The notes: generated by a model from the sequence alone, not told the origin. A DNA stretch of 64,000 bases from Maribellus luteus (GCF_003576475.1 NZ_QWGR01000005.1:124001-188000), one strand, 5' to 3'. Positions 1 to 8,882 are shown, counted from the stretch's first letter. Program-made: numbers and translations.

Positions 1-1095
1 CTCTACCGCTTCTCGATGAGCGATGGCAGCTATGAAGTACTGGGAGATTCCATCCCGATTCATTCCGACAAAATTACCACCAATGCCAATCTTTATTACG
101 ATGCGGGTCTGAATAACCTGTATGCCACAGTTCAGGAATTTGATGACGATATTTCGTCGAACCTGAAAGTATATTCGCTGGCTTTCCCACCCATTACTGC
201 CGAGGAGCTTAAAAGCTATTCGAAGAGTAAAAGCAGTAATGTCGCGCTGCTTTTAATCGTTCTTGTTTCGGGGGCAGTCATTGGCATAAGTTACCTTTTG
301 TACCAGCGACGCAAGCAAATGCAGAAAACCGATGAGTACGGACTACCAATTTCGCGCGATTCGGGGCTCAAAAGCCACATGCCTGCCCGGGCCAATTCCA
401 TTTGTCTTTTTGGCGATTTTGAAGTACGCGACCGGAAAAACAAAGATATTACCTACCTGTTCAGCGAAAAACTGAAACAGGCATTTTGCCTGATCCTGCA
501 ACACAGTGCCGAAGACGACGGGATCACCTCGCAACGTTTAAGCGACATTTTATGGCCCGGAAGGCCCGCCTCCAAGGTAAAGAATTCGAGAGGCGTAACC
601 ATCAATCACCTGCGCAAGGCTTTGAGCGAACTCGATGGAATCGAATTGATTTACGAAAAAGGATGCTTCAAGATGGTACAAACCGAAGAGTTCTATTGCG
701 ATTATACCCGCTGCATTCAGATCATTTCTGCGGAAAATACAGAACAATACCGCGATGAATTGTTATCGCTGATCACCCGTGGTAAATTTCTGAAACTTTC
801 GGATCATCCGCTTTACGATTCGTTTAAAGAGACAATGGAACAAAAGCTGGAGCCGGTATTGCTGCTTGAACTGGAAAAATGTTTTGAGGCGGAATCGTTC
901 CGCTCTGTTATCAAGATTGCTGAAGCTATATTCAATATTGATCCATTAAACGATACAGCATTTGCGTACCAGGTAAAGGCTATGCAACGGCTGAAAATGA
1001 ATGAAGAGGCGCTGATCAGGTACCAGTCGTTTGTGCTTGAGTACAAGAGGATAATGGGGAATCCGTATCCGCATTCTTTTAAAAGTTATAGTTAG
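1..1095 (+). CDS. Membrane-anchored winged-helix (SARP/BTAD-like) transcriptional regulator, 3' part
   Basis: The frame is open to the left edge of the window (codons from base 1), so the true start and the N-terminal sensor part lie outside. About 75 residues that resemble the end of a repeated beta (propeller-like) extracytoplasmic domain are followed by a single transmembrane helix (NVALLLIVLVSGAVIGISYL). A cytoplasmic region then begins FGDFEVRDRKNKDITY and continues through a winged-helix segment (DILWPGRPASKVKNSRG, INHLRKALSEL) and a helical BTAD/TPR-like tail. This is the order of SARP-type DNA-binding domains. A membrane-tethered regulator that senses the periplasm and binds DNA inside the cell is inferred. 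The family call for the winged helix is fairly secure; the ligand and targets are unknown. Confidence 0.7.
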   Translation, partial: LYRFSMSDGSYEVLGDSIPIHSDKITTNANLYYDAGLNNLYATVQEFDDDISSNLKVYSLAFPPITAEELKSYSKSKSSNVALLLIVLVSGAVIGISYLLYQRRKQMQKTDEYGLPISRDSGLKSHMPARANSICLFGDFEVRDRKNKDITYLFSEKLKQAFCLILQHSAEDDGITSQRLSDILWPGRPASKVKNSRGVTINHLRKALSELDGIELIYEKGCFKMVQTEEFYCDYTRCIQIISAENTEQYRDELLSLITRGKFLKLSDHPLYDSFKETMEQKLEPVLLLELEKCFEAESFRSVIKIAEAIFNIDPLNDTAFAYQVKAMQRLKMNEEALIRYQSFVLEYKRIMGNPYPHSFKSYS

Positions 1096-1206
1096 TCCGG
1101 TTTCAACTGATTTCTATTCTCCGTTAAAACCGAACCAACTACACCCAAAAATGGTTTCCTTTTCGTTTTTGAACTATGGCTTTCTCCGAAAACCGTTGAT
1201 CGTTTG

Positions 1207-2502
1207 TTACGACAAAAACTTCTTCCGAAGGGCTTCCACCTGCTGGTCGTTAATAGGCACCAACTTGCCCAGCGATGCTCCCATTGTCAGCGACTTGGCG
1301 CTAAATTCGGCCACTTCCAGCCGGTCGAAAGTGCCAAGCAATTTATCACCGGTTACCAAAACTGAATCGTTATTAATAATTACGGCCGGCGTATTTACTG
1401 ACAAAGTATTCAAAATGGCTTCCTGCCCGGCGAAATGCGAGCCAAAAGGCATGTTCGGAATGTCCTGCAGGAAAATCCAGCTCTCGGGAATGGTACGCAC
1501 ATCCATTTTCTCGCCGGTTACGCTGTAAGCCATCAGGTAAGGGCTCTGCGTAAGAATGATGGAGTTGACATGCGGATTGCGTTTGTAAATCTCCTGGTGA
1601 AGCCAGGTAGAGCGGCTGGGGATTTTCCCGGGTTCGCGTTTCCCGTCTTTTATCTGAACAATGTCTTTCAACTGAATGTCCCAGCGGGCCACATTGGGAG
1701 GTGTGATCAGAAAATCGTTTCCACGCCAGCGAACCGAAACCGTTCCGTAAGAGCTGATCATCAATCCCTGATCGCAGGCACGCAATACAATGCGCTGGAT
1801 CTGTTCGCGAATGGCTCTTTCATCTGATGGATGTTCCACCTCGTCCATTTCGGGCAAAAGACGCGGTATCTGGCTTTCGAACTCGTTGATTTGCTCGTCG
1901 GTCAGGTAATTGGGGGTTCCGATCGTACTACCGTTGATCAACGTCCGGGCACAAAATTCCATGGTTTCAAAACGCTGGTACGCATCACTTAAATCACGCC
2001 CGCCAACCACCGTACCATGGTTTTCCATAATCACCGAGTTGAATCCTTTGTCGAACTCACGGGCAATTACAGTTCCCAGTTCTTCGCTACCCGGCAGTTC
2101 GTAGGGAGCATATCCGATGGGACCACACACGTGTTTTGCCTGCGGAATAACATTGGTATTGGGTATTTCCCGAACAATGCTAAACGAAACAAGTGCCGGC
2201 GGGTGCGCGTGGATCACCGCTTTAATGTCGGGGCGGCTTTTGTATATGGCAATGTGAAACGGATATTCCGAAGAAGGCTTGTGTCTGCCTTCAATACTTC
2301 CGTCGCTTTTTACACAAACAATATCGGTAGGACGCAAGGTTCCTTTGTCGATAGCAGAAGGGGTTACCCACACATCGCCGTTTTCGTCGATAATCGAAAT
2401 ATTACCCCCCGAAGTAGTTGTCAAGCCGCTTCGGTAGATTTTGTCAATAATCATGGTAATCTGGTCGCGCGGGTGCATCCATCTGGTATTAAGCTTCCTC
2501 AT
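1207..2502 (-). CDS. Class II aldolase/adducin family protein with two tandem domains
   Basis: 431 residues, about twice the usual class II aldolase length. Domain 1 (about residues 10-200) keeps the zinc-dependent aldolase signature: SSEY with the candidate catalytic Glu79, HAHPP with His98 and His100, and ENHG with His162. Domain 2 (about 225-425) has the same fold pattern, but the metal ligands are replaced: TQS at 318-320 instead of HAH, NND instead of NHG, and SRST instead of SSEY. It is probably a non-catalytic, structural or regulatory copy. The substrate is likely a phosphorylated sugar or related hydroxy-carbonyl compound but cannot be named. It is a monocistronic minus-strand gene with an ATG start. 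The only promoter hint is a TAAATTTG box upstream. Confidence 0.85.
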   Translation of the reverse strand: MRKLNTRWMHPRDQITMIIDKIYRSGLTTTSGGNISIIDENGDVWVTPSAIDKGTLRPTDIVCVKSDGSIEGRHKPSSEYPFHIAIYKSRPDIKAVIHAHPPALVSFSIVREIPNTNVIPQAKHVCGPIGYAPYELPGSEELGTVIAREFDKGFNSVIMENHGTVVGGRDLSDAYQRFETMEFCARTLINGSTIGTPNYLTDEQINEFESQIPRLLPEMDEVEHPSDERAIREQIQRIVLRACDQGLMISSYGTVSVRWRGNDFLITPPNVARWDIQLKDIVQIKDGKREPGKIPSRSTWLHQEIYKRNPHVNSIILTQSPYLMAYSVTGEKMDVRTIPESWIFLQDIPNMPFGSHFAGQEAILNTLSVNTPAVIINNDSVLVTGDKLLGTFDRLEVAEFSAKSLTMGASLGKLVPINDQQVEALRKKFLS

Positions 2503-3079
2503 TTTGTTTCAATTTTTTACTTGAATATTTGATACAAATTTAGAACTCCCGATGCGAATCGTCATCCTGTAATGACCTGTTTTTACCTTCTTTCTTTGCT
2601 TTTCCACATAGTCTAGCCTTTCCCCGGGAAAATCTTTTTATGCCCTATTTCGCCAAGGCTTACCCGCTTATTTTTCAAATCCTTAGGTCCTGTCATCATA
2701 ATAATTCTTATTGTGAAATGCCGTTTCAGGGCTTGAATATCCGGGCCATTTTTAATAAACTAGCCAGCAATGCATTACATTGAAACCGGTAAGAATTAAC
2801 ATCTAAAATTTGCATATACCAAAGGTTACAGCTACATTTGAGACATACAAAACGAGTTCTTTAAATAGATTAAGATACTGTCCGCATTAATTCAAAAATT
2901 GGTAAACTCAACAGAAAAAATTAAACCGAGGACGCTCTTTATGGTTGCTAAAACAGGCCTTGTAGTCCCGAGTATTCGGGGTGAGTCTTCTGACCGATGG
3001 AAGTTTGATCAACCGGGCACTCAAATCCTGTTATACAGGGGTTTTACACATGATGAATTGATGCGGATTTTTTGTGTCC
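2503..3079. other. Intergenic region, 577 bp, no supported gene
   Basis: AT-rich DNA between two minus-strand genes. It contains a short palindrome at 2968-2981 (CCCGA, 4-base loop, TCGGG) of the kind common in dispersed Bacteroidota repeats. A 62-codon open frame at 2899-3087 has no recognisable features and runs into the end of lnt, so I do not call it. Confidence 0.5.
2535..2542 (-). promoter_or_regulatory. Possible Bacteroidota -7 box (TAAATTTG) for the aldolase gene
   Basis: On the minus strand TAAATTTG matches the TAnnTTTG -7 consensus of the main Bacteroidota sigma factor and lies 33 bp upstream of the start codon. I see no clear -33 TTTG at the usual spacing, so this is only suggestive. 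Confidence 0.3.
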
Positions 3080-4672
3080 TTACCTGAACCGTTTCACCAC
3101 CAAAAGCAATACCAGCAAAACACTTAAAAACAAAGCCGCACGGGCGATATAGTCTCCGTGTTTGACATAAAACGTCAATTCGCTGTTCGCATTGATGCTT
3201 CCCGATATGGCCGCTTCCTGCCACCAGGGAGTTGGCTGGCTGACATCGCCCCGCTGATTGATAAAGCACGAAATACCGGTATTGGCCGACCGCGCAATAC
3301 TCCGGCGGGTTTCAATGGCCCGTAAACGCGCAAACGACATGTGTTGCTTGTAACCCGGCGTATTTTTCCACCAGCCGTCGTTGGTGATAATAAAAATGAG
3401 TTCGGCGCCCTTTTTCACATAGTCGGTCACGTATTCGCCAAACACCGACTCGTAACAAATAACAGGCGCTACCATTGTTCCATCAGCCGAAACAAAATTG
3501 CTGGCTGCTTCCTGTCGCCCCAGGCTTCCGGTGGTTCCGCCAATGTTGATCACAATGTCGCGAATAAAACCCAGGTATTTCATAAAAGGCATTTTCTCCA
3601 CCCCCACTACCAGCTTCGATTTGTGGTAGATCTGCTCTTCACCGTTTCGATCCAGGAAGATGGCCGTATTGAATCGGTCGTAACTGGTTCCGTCCTGCGA
3701 AGTGCGCGCGGTGAGTGTAGCCTCGGCCTTGTTGGGGTAAACTTTATAGGAAGACACCCCGAATAATAGCTCGGCATGATCGTAATTGTTCATAAAGCCC
3801 TTCATGCTGTGCACAAAGCCATTACTATTCAATTCGGCTTCGTTCCAGTAGCCGGGATTTTCAAAAACCGTTTCGGGACCTACAATAAAATCGGTATTGT
3901 TATCCGTCACGCTGGCGGCCAGTTTCAGGAAATTGTCTCTCTTTTTTGTTTCGGCCCGCATATCGTATTCTTCGGAATAAGGATCCACATTGGGCTGCAC
4001 AATCGCCACCTGTTTGGGCTTGCTTTCCTCTTTGTAACCGGCATACATACTCCATGAAATGATAAGCGGCACAAACAGCGCCACCGCCATGCTTACCAGC
4101 GAAATCACCCGCTCGCGGTTGGCAATCCTCTCCTGTAGCTGAACCAGCAGCTTGAAGATGAGAATGTTCATAGCCAGTACCCACAAAGTACCGCCAAAAG
4201 TTCCGGTAAACTCGTACCACTGAATCATTTTCACGTTGTTGGCAAAGCCGTTGCCCAACTGTAGCCAGGGCCACTCAATGTCCCAGTGAAAATGGAAATA
4301 TTCAAATGAAATCCAGAACACCGCCAGACAGATATACCCCAGGTTTGAGCGGAATTTTCGCCGTGCCATGTGCGCCAGCCAAAGCACCAGCGACATCAGA
4401 AAGGAATTGGTAATGATGGCCATGGCCGCACCAACGAGGGTCGCATGCATGATCCACCAGGTAGTGAGAATATTCCAGGTAAAGACAGCCAGAAAAGCAT
4501 GCCCCCAGAAAGACACACTGCGGTATTCTTCCTTTCGGTCGACAAAAAACTTATCGATGACCAGCAGCGGAAGAAAAGCGATAAACAATATCCAACCGGG
4601 AAATCCCAACCAGGCCAGACTTAACAAAACTCCGGAAAAAAGTGATAAAAGTAACCGTTGAGTGCGCTTCAT
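3080..4672 (-). CDS. lnt: Apolipoprotein N-acyltransferase
   Basis: Transfers the third acyl chain to the N-terminal cysteine of lipoproteins in the inner membrane. At 530 residues it is close to the usual length. The N-terminal 210 residues form several transmembrane helices, followed by a periplasmic nitrilase-type domain. The catalytic triad is visible: Glu267 in GPETVF, Lys351 in YHKSKLV and Cys406 in VICYESVFG. Family residues in NDGWW and the region ETRRSIARSANTG are also present. It ends 8 bp upstream of the nucleotidase pair's downstream gene on the same strand, so it may be co-transcribed with it. The many lipoproteins in this window would be its substrates. Confidence 0.95.
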   Translation of the reverse strand: MKRTQRLLLSLFSGVLLSLAWLGFPGWILFIAFLPLLVIDKFFVDRKEEYRSVSFWGHAFLAVFTWNILTTWWIMHATLVGAAMAIITNSFLMSLVLWLAHMARRKFRSNLGYICLAVFWISFEYFHFHWDIEWPWLQLGNGFANNVKMIQWYEFTGTFGGTLWVLAMNILIFKLLVQLQERIANRERVISLVSMAVALFVPLIISWSMYAGYKEESKPKQVAIVQPNVDPYSEEYDMRAETKKRDNFLKLAASVTDNNTDFIVGPETVFENPGYWNEAELNSNGFVHSMKGFMNNYDHAELLFGVSSYKVYPNKAEATLTARTSQDGTSYDRFNTAIFLDRNGEEQIYHKSKLVVGVEKMPFMKYLGFIRDIVINIGGTTGSLGRQEAASNFVSADGTMVAPVICYESVFGEYVTDYVKKGAELIFIITNDGWWKNTPGYKQHMSFARLRAIETRRSIARSANTGISCFINQRGDVSQPTPWWQEAAISGSINANSELTFYVKHGDYIARAALFLSVLLVLLLVVKRFR

Positions 4673-4680
4673 TGGTTGAT

Positions 4681-5595
4681 TTATGATTCAAGGTTTTTAG
4701 AAAAGAGTTGCTTTTTATGCTTTTGGTTGCGGTCGAACACAAAATCAATTTTACCAACCATTAAACCACCCCACCACGCCTGGTTCACAATCACCGGTTC
4801 TCCGGCTTTGTTTTTCTCCACCATCGGTTCTTCCAGGTAAGTATGTGTATGCCCGCCAATGATCAGGTCGGTGGCTGATGTTTCGGCAGCCAGCACCAGG
4901 TCGCTCACTTTGTTGCTTTTGTATTTCAGCCCAAGGTGCGACAAACAGATCACCAGGTCACATTCCTTTTCATTCTTTAAAAACGACTCCATCTCGAGCG
5001 CCACCCGAACCGGATCGTTAAAAACGGTATTCCCGTAATTGCGTTTGCTCACCAGCCCTTCGAGCTCGATGCCCACTGCATAAACGCCTATTTTAATGCC
5101 GTTGCGTGTAAATATTCTGTAGCGGTCAAATTTCCCGGCTAAAATCGTATCCGAAAAATCGTAGTTCGAACTAATGATCGGGAATTTTGCATTGGGCAGC
5201 GGATCGGCAATGCCTTTCAAGCCGTTGTCGAACTCGTGATTACCAATGGTCCCCAGGTCGTAGCCGGCCGCACTCATTACCTTTAGCATCAGCTCGCCTT
5301 TGAAATAGTTGAAGTACGGCGTTCCCTGGAACATATCACCCGCATCGAACAAAAGCGTGTTGGGATTAACAGCGCGTTGCTGTTTCACCAACTCTGAAAT
5401 ACGTGCCAGCCCACCTTTGTTGACATAGCGTTCGTTGCCTTCGCCAAAAGGCTCGATGTGGCAGTGCAAATCGTTGGTATGCAAAATGCTGATGGTTACA
5501 AAATCGTCGCTGGCCAGCAAATCAAAAGGCGTAAGGGCCAAACCGATGCCCGCCGAACCGGCTGCCACATTCCGGATAAAATGTCTTCTATTCAT
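4681..5595 (-). CDS. Exported metallophosphoesterase, catalytic domain of a split 5'-nucleotidase (UshA type)
   Basis: This is the N-terminal half of a UshA/CpdB-type 5'-nucleotidase. It begins MNRRHFIRN, a twin-arginine-like leader, followed by a hydrophobic stretch. Metal-binding motifs are complete: NDLHCH, GDMFQGTP, GNHEFDNG, SHLG and GGHTH. The usual C-terminal substrate domain is absent and is encoded by the gene immediately upstream, which overlaps this one by 8 bp. I chose the ATG at 5595 over the in-frame ATG at 5610 because GGAGGA lies 6 bp before it. It probably dephosphorylates nucleotides or related phosphoesters in the periplasm together with its partner. Confidence 0.88.
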   Translation of the reverse strand: MNRRHFIRNVAAGSAGIGLALTPFDLLASDDFVTISILHTNDLHCHIEPFGEGNERYVNKGGLARISELVKQQRAVNPNTLLFDAGDMFQGTPYFNYFKGELMLKVMSAAGYDLGTIGNHEFDNGLKGIADPLPNAKFPIISSNYDFSDTILAGKFDRYRIFTRNGIKIGVYAVGIELEGLVSKRNYGNTVFNDPVRVALEMESFLKNEKECDLVICLSHLGLKYKSNKVSDLVLAAETSATDLIIGGHTHTYLEEPMVEKNKAGEPVIVNQAWWGGLMVGKIDFVFDRNQKHKKQLFSKNLES

Positions 5596-6352
5596 GGCTG
5601 ATCCTCCCATCCAGTTTTACCTGCAAATGCTCGTTGTTCTTTTGTTTTTCTTCCAGGTGTTGAATAATCAGGTCCCGGATCAATATTCCCGGGCTCACAT
5701 ATTGTAAACGTTCTTTCAAAATATCGAGGCCATCGCCGCCACCGGCTACGTAGTCGTTGGTTACCAGCCAGTACGTTTTGTCGGCGTCAAAATCCTGTCC
5801 GCCGATTTGTATATTCTCGGCCTTCTCTCCTGATATTTTAAATCGGACGCCCCCCACACTGTCGCCACCTTTGCGGGCCACGTAATTTAAAAATTCCTTT
5901 AGGGTGCTGCCTTTTAGTTCCAGGTAAACCAGTTCGTTTTCGAAGGGCATTAATTCATACACCTTCCCCACGGTTATATTCCCCTTGGGCAAAGCAGTCC
6001 TGATTCCGCCGTAATTAAAAAACGAAACCGACGGAACGATCTTTTCCTGCCGGGCCACATCAGTTTTTGCGGCTTCTTCGAGCAAAAGATCCCCCAGAAA
6101 ATTGGTTAACAAACTTTCGGGCTTGTCTTTTTCCATCTCTTCTTCCGAAAAAGAAATCACCCGGTTCATGTCTTTATCCAGCATATTCTTGTACGGAAGA
6201 TACAAGCGAACAATATTGCTATCCAGCGGGTTGGTTTCTTCGGCCACCGGAATGTTCTTCAGTTCCACCCCGGTTTGTACTACGGGGTTCTGGCAGGATA
6301 TGACAAACGTCAATAGAGTTATTAACAGCGCGTGGCTGATAGAATGTCGCAT
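5588..6352 (-). CDS. 5'-nucleotidase C-terminal (substrate-binding) domain lipoprotein
   Basis: A signal peptide ends in a lipobox with FVISC, so this should be a lipoprotein. The mature part matches the 5_nucleotid_C domain: NYGGIRTALPKGNITVGKVY, PFENELVYLEL and a late TNDYVAGGGDG loop, which positions the nucleotide base in UshA-type enzymes. It lacks the metal site, which is in the next gene. The track start at 6358 is TTG; the ATG at 6352 is preferred. Translational overlap with the catalytic half suggests coupled, roughly equimolar synthesis. It is divergent from the amidase gene. Confidence 0.88.
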   Translation of the reverse strand: MRHSISHALLITLLTFVISCQNPVVQTGVELKNIPVAEETNPLDSNIVRLYLPYKNMLDKDMNRVISFSEEEMEKDKPESLLTNFLGDLLLEEAAKTDVARQEKIVPSVSFFNYGGIRTALPKGNITVGKVYELMPFENELVYLELKGSTLKEFLNYVARKGGDSVGGVRFKISGEKAENIQIGGQDFDADKTYWLVTNDYVAGGGDGLDILKERLQYVSPGILIRDLIIQHLEEKQKNNEHLQVKLDGRISHE

Positions 6353-6427
6353 AAACAAAAGAAATTTATGTGCGTTACCTTTATTTTAGCATGAAAGTCG
6401 TTTACTGTAAACAGAAATAAACTTCAT

Positions 6428-7480
6428 ATGTTTAAGGCAAACTTACATATAAAATCACTTGTTAAGGTTATCTATTTAATAATTTTGGTTACCGCTTTTC
6501 TGCCGTATGATGCAGGCGCACAAACAAAAGAGGTGGTAGCGGAGAAAGGCGATGGAATTTACCGGCTTTTAAAACGCCACGGAATTTCGGCCACCGATTA
6601 TTTACAGGATTTTATTTCGCTGAACAAGGAGGCACTGGGCAAAGACAACACGCTGATTGCCGGGGTTAAATACAAACTTCCGGATGTGGCTGCTGCCGCT
6701 ACCAGTGTTACAGAACAGCCGGTGGCAGCAAAAACCGGTCTCAGAACCGAACGCTACCCAATATTTGGCAAGCAATACGAAAATGTAGTGATTGAAAGCG
6801 AACAGCTGAAAGGCGCTGTTTATTACCTGATGGCAGGGCATGGAGGCCCCGACCCGGGAGCGCTGGGAAAATACAACAACCACCTGGTGGCCGAAGACGA
6901 ATATGCCTATGATGTGACGCTGAGACTGGCCCGCAACCTGATTTCGGAAGGGGCCACGGTTTACATGATCACCATCGACCCCAACGACGGTATCCGCGAC
7001 GATAGCTACCTGAAAGTGGACAAAGACGAGGTTTGCTACCCACGGCTTACCATTCCGCTGAACCAGATCAAACGCCTGCGCCAGCGTTCCGATGCCGTGA
7101 ATAAACTCTATGTTAAACACCGGGGTTCTTTTCAGCGTATGATAGCCGTTCATGTGGATTCGCGCAGCAGGGCCGAAAACATCGATGTGTTTTTCTACCA
7201 CGATAAACGAAGCGAAACCGGCGAAAAAGCCGCCAAAATATTGCTGGAAACCTTTGCAAAAAAATACCGCGAGCACCAGCCGGGGCGAGGATACGGGGGC
7301 ACCGTAACAGAAAGAAACCTGTATGTGGTAAAAAATACCTATCCACCAGCAGTTTACATCGAGCTAGGAAATGTAAACCACCAGCGCGACATCCAACGAC
7401 TGATTATGTCGGGCAACCGCCAGGCACTGGCCAACTGGCTCTACGAAGGACTGGTTCAGGATTTTAAAACCAATAAATAA
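6428..7480 (+). CDS. Exported N-acetylmuramoyl-L-alanine amidase (Amidase_3)
   Basis: 350 residues. A signal peptide (about residues 1-31, ending DAGAQ) is followed by a LysM-like peptidoglycan-binding segment (GDGIYRLLKRHGIS through GVKYKLP, about 40-85) and an Amidase_3 catalytic domain from about 125. Zinc and catalytic motifs are visible: AGHGGPDPGA, the Glu in EDEYAYDV, HVDSRS, and the Glu in VYIELGNVNH. It cleaves the amide bond between the glycan and the stem peptide, in cell separation or wall turnover. It is monocistronic, divergent from the nucleotidase pair, and followed by the repeat-rich region. Confidence 0.9.
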   Translation: MFKANLHIKSLVKVIYLIILVTAFLPYDAGAQTKEVVAEKGDGIYRLLKRHGISATDYLQDFISLNKEALGKDNTLIAGVKYKLPDVAAAATSVTEQPVAAKTGLRTERYPIFGKQYENVVIESEQLKGAVYYLMAGHGGPDPGALGKYNNHLVAEDEYAYDVTLRLARNLISEGATVYMITIDPNDGIRDDSYLKVDKDEVCYPRLTIPLNQIKRLRQRSDAVNKLYVKHRGSFQRMIAVHVDSRSRAENIDVFFYHDKRSETGEKAAKILLETFAKKYREHQPGRGYGGTVTERNLYVVKNTYPPAVYIELGNVNHQRDIQRLIMSGNRQALANWLYEGLVQDFKTNK

Positions 7481-7501
7481 TAAGGCACCGGCCTGTAAAA
7501 T

Positions 7502-7705
7502 AGAAGGGGCTGTCTCAAAAGTTCTCTTGTGTTAGATTGATGTTACAATTTGGAAGTAACCACCAGGGTTTTCACCCCTAAATCCCCTGTAGGGGACTTT
7601 AAGCCTTCGGTCAGCTGACGGAGAGGTTTGGAGGGGTAAAATGAAAGTCGATTATAAATTGTAAGTTTCTTTTAAAACAGCTTGCCTTTTTGGACAGCCT
7701 CTTTT
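7502..7705. repeat. MITE-like element with nested inverted repeats
   Basis: Imperfect terminal inverted repeats (about 15 of 19 bases) carry the core GGCTGTC followed by an A-rich stretch, at 7503-7521 and 7685-7704. Inside are a perfect TTACAATTT (7542-7550) and AAATTGTAA (7656-7664) pair, a TCCCCT-GT-AGGGGA palindrome near 7584-7597, and a near copy of the palindrome found intact at 18256-18269. There is no gene inside. It fits a non-autonomous transposon relic. Confidence 0.5.
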
Positions 7706-7787
7706 ATTTGCGGCTTAGCGGGAAGGCTACCCTACACACGCCAACACAAAAAACAGCTAACTAACTGATTTAAAGAAGCCGCCGCAG

Positions 7788-8087
7788 TTGAGAGTAATCA
7801 AATTGTCGCGCGACAAGAGCTTCCCGCACTCGAGCGTAGCAACATTGTCGCGCGACAATACCGTGCCGCAATTCGGAGAACCTAATGCGTCGCCGGTTGC
7901 AAAGCCGCCGCAGATGAGCATGCTAACATTGTCGAACGACGAAAGTATGCCGCAGACCGGAGCAGTAACATTGTCGGGCGACGAAAACCTCCCTCCATTC
8001 AGCGTAGTAACACGGACGCACGTCGCAAAGGCTTCTCCCATCCGAGAAGTTATCTCAACCGGCAACGCAAAGGCCCCGCTGTTTTGA
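7788..8087. repeat. Degenerate 42-bp tandem repeat, open in both orientations
   Basis: About seven diverged units of 42 bp (14 codons) with the recurring core AACATTGTCG-N2-CGAC. On the plus strand a TTG-started frame of 99 codons reads as 14-residue units of the type VxTLSxDxxMPQxGx. The minus strand (7757-8065, also a TTG start) is open as well, because an odd-even repeat lacking stops is open in any multiple-of-three frame. I see no ATG start, ribosome site or signal peptide, so I list it as a repeat. A repeat protein remnant is possible. Confidence 0.55.
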
Positions 8088-8170
8088 AAAGCTATATCGT
8101 CGGGCGAAGAAAGGCTGCCGCCGCTGCCGCACGATTGCCTCGTGTGGCATTGTTATAAGTTGGATTTTGT

Positions 8171-8203
8171 AAACCACGCGATGGAATCGCGCGGGAGCAG
8201 GGG
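8171..8203. repeat. CGCGAT palindromic repeat, copy 1
   Basis: Core CGCGAT-GGA-ATCGCG, a perfect 6-bp stem, preceded by AAACCA and followed by a G-rich tail. It lies just downstream of the first lipoprotein gene and belongs to a five-copy family found only between the lipoprotein genes of this window. Confidence 0.75.
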
Positions 8204-8233
8204 ATTTGTTGTTTTTTCAATCAAACTTTGATT

Positions 8234-8830
8234 TTAATCTTCTTCCCACTTCTCGATATTCGACTTTTCGATGATTCCGTAATTGACAAACTTGTCAGTT
8301 GTAATCAGGTTTGCTTTGGCAACTCCTTCGCCAAAATCCTGGGTGTCAATTCTTGATGTGACATTTATCCATTCTTCATCCACATTTAATACAATCGAAG
8401 AATCCTTATACAATAGGTGAACGGTTCCGTTTGATTCCACATCTGTTATCTTAAATGCACCTTGTTCGTACGGCAATTCATAAATCCCCGTAAGTCCGGT
8501 TCCAGCACCTCCACCAGCTAAACCACTTAAACTAATGCCATTTCCGTAAATTACTTTCAATGATTTATTGATTGAAAAATCGATATCTCCCGATAAAATT
8601 TCATTTTCAGCATTAAACGTATAAGTAGGAAAATCTACTTGCGGGCCTTCAATATAATTTCCTTCGATTAGCTCACCGTTTGTATTTACATGATGGTCAA
8701 TAAAAACACATTTGTCGGAATCGATTATCCAGTTTTCTTCTTGATTTTTCTCGCAGCCGGAAACAAGCAATAAACTGACGCCGGCAATTACAATCGTAAT
8801 TAGTCCATTTTTAAAGTTATTTATTTTCAT
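8234..8830 (-). CDS. Lipoprotein of unknown function (L1 of the lipoprotein array)
   Basis: 198 residues with signal peptide and lipobox VSGC (Cys26). The mature part is about 170 residues, acidic, with a Gly-rich stretch (SGLAGGGAGTGLTG) and alternating hydrophobic residues that suggest a beta-rich fold. The signal sequence is less similar to the others in the array. I do not recognise the family. The pattern of one gene per palindromic repeat continues through the next genes. Confidence 0.65.
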   Translation of the reverse strand: MKINNFKNGLITIVIAGVSLLLVSGCEKNQEENWIIDSDKCVFIDHHVNTNGELIEGNYIEGPQVDFPTYTFNAENEILSGDIDFSINKSLKVIYGNGISLSGLAGGGAGTGLTGIYELPYEQGAFKITDVESNGTVHLLYKDSSIVLNVDEEWINVTSRIDTQDFGEGVAKANLITTDKFVNYGIIEKSNIEKWEED

Positions 8831-8882
8831 AATAGCTAGAATTTAAAGGTTACTATTTTATTGACTATGCTGCTGCACTTTA

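Noticed and set aside
2899-3087. Possible small gene of 62 codons upstream of the lnt 3' end
   Set aside because: No homology-like features, overlaps a small dispersed palindrome and the lnt stop region.
6602-7276. 224-codon open frame on the minus strand
   Set aside because: Antisense of the amidase with no recognisable motif or signal.
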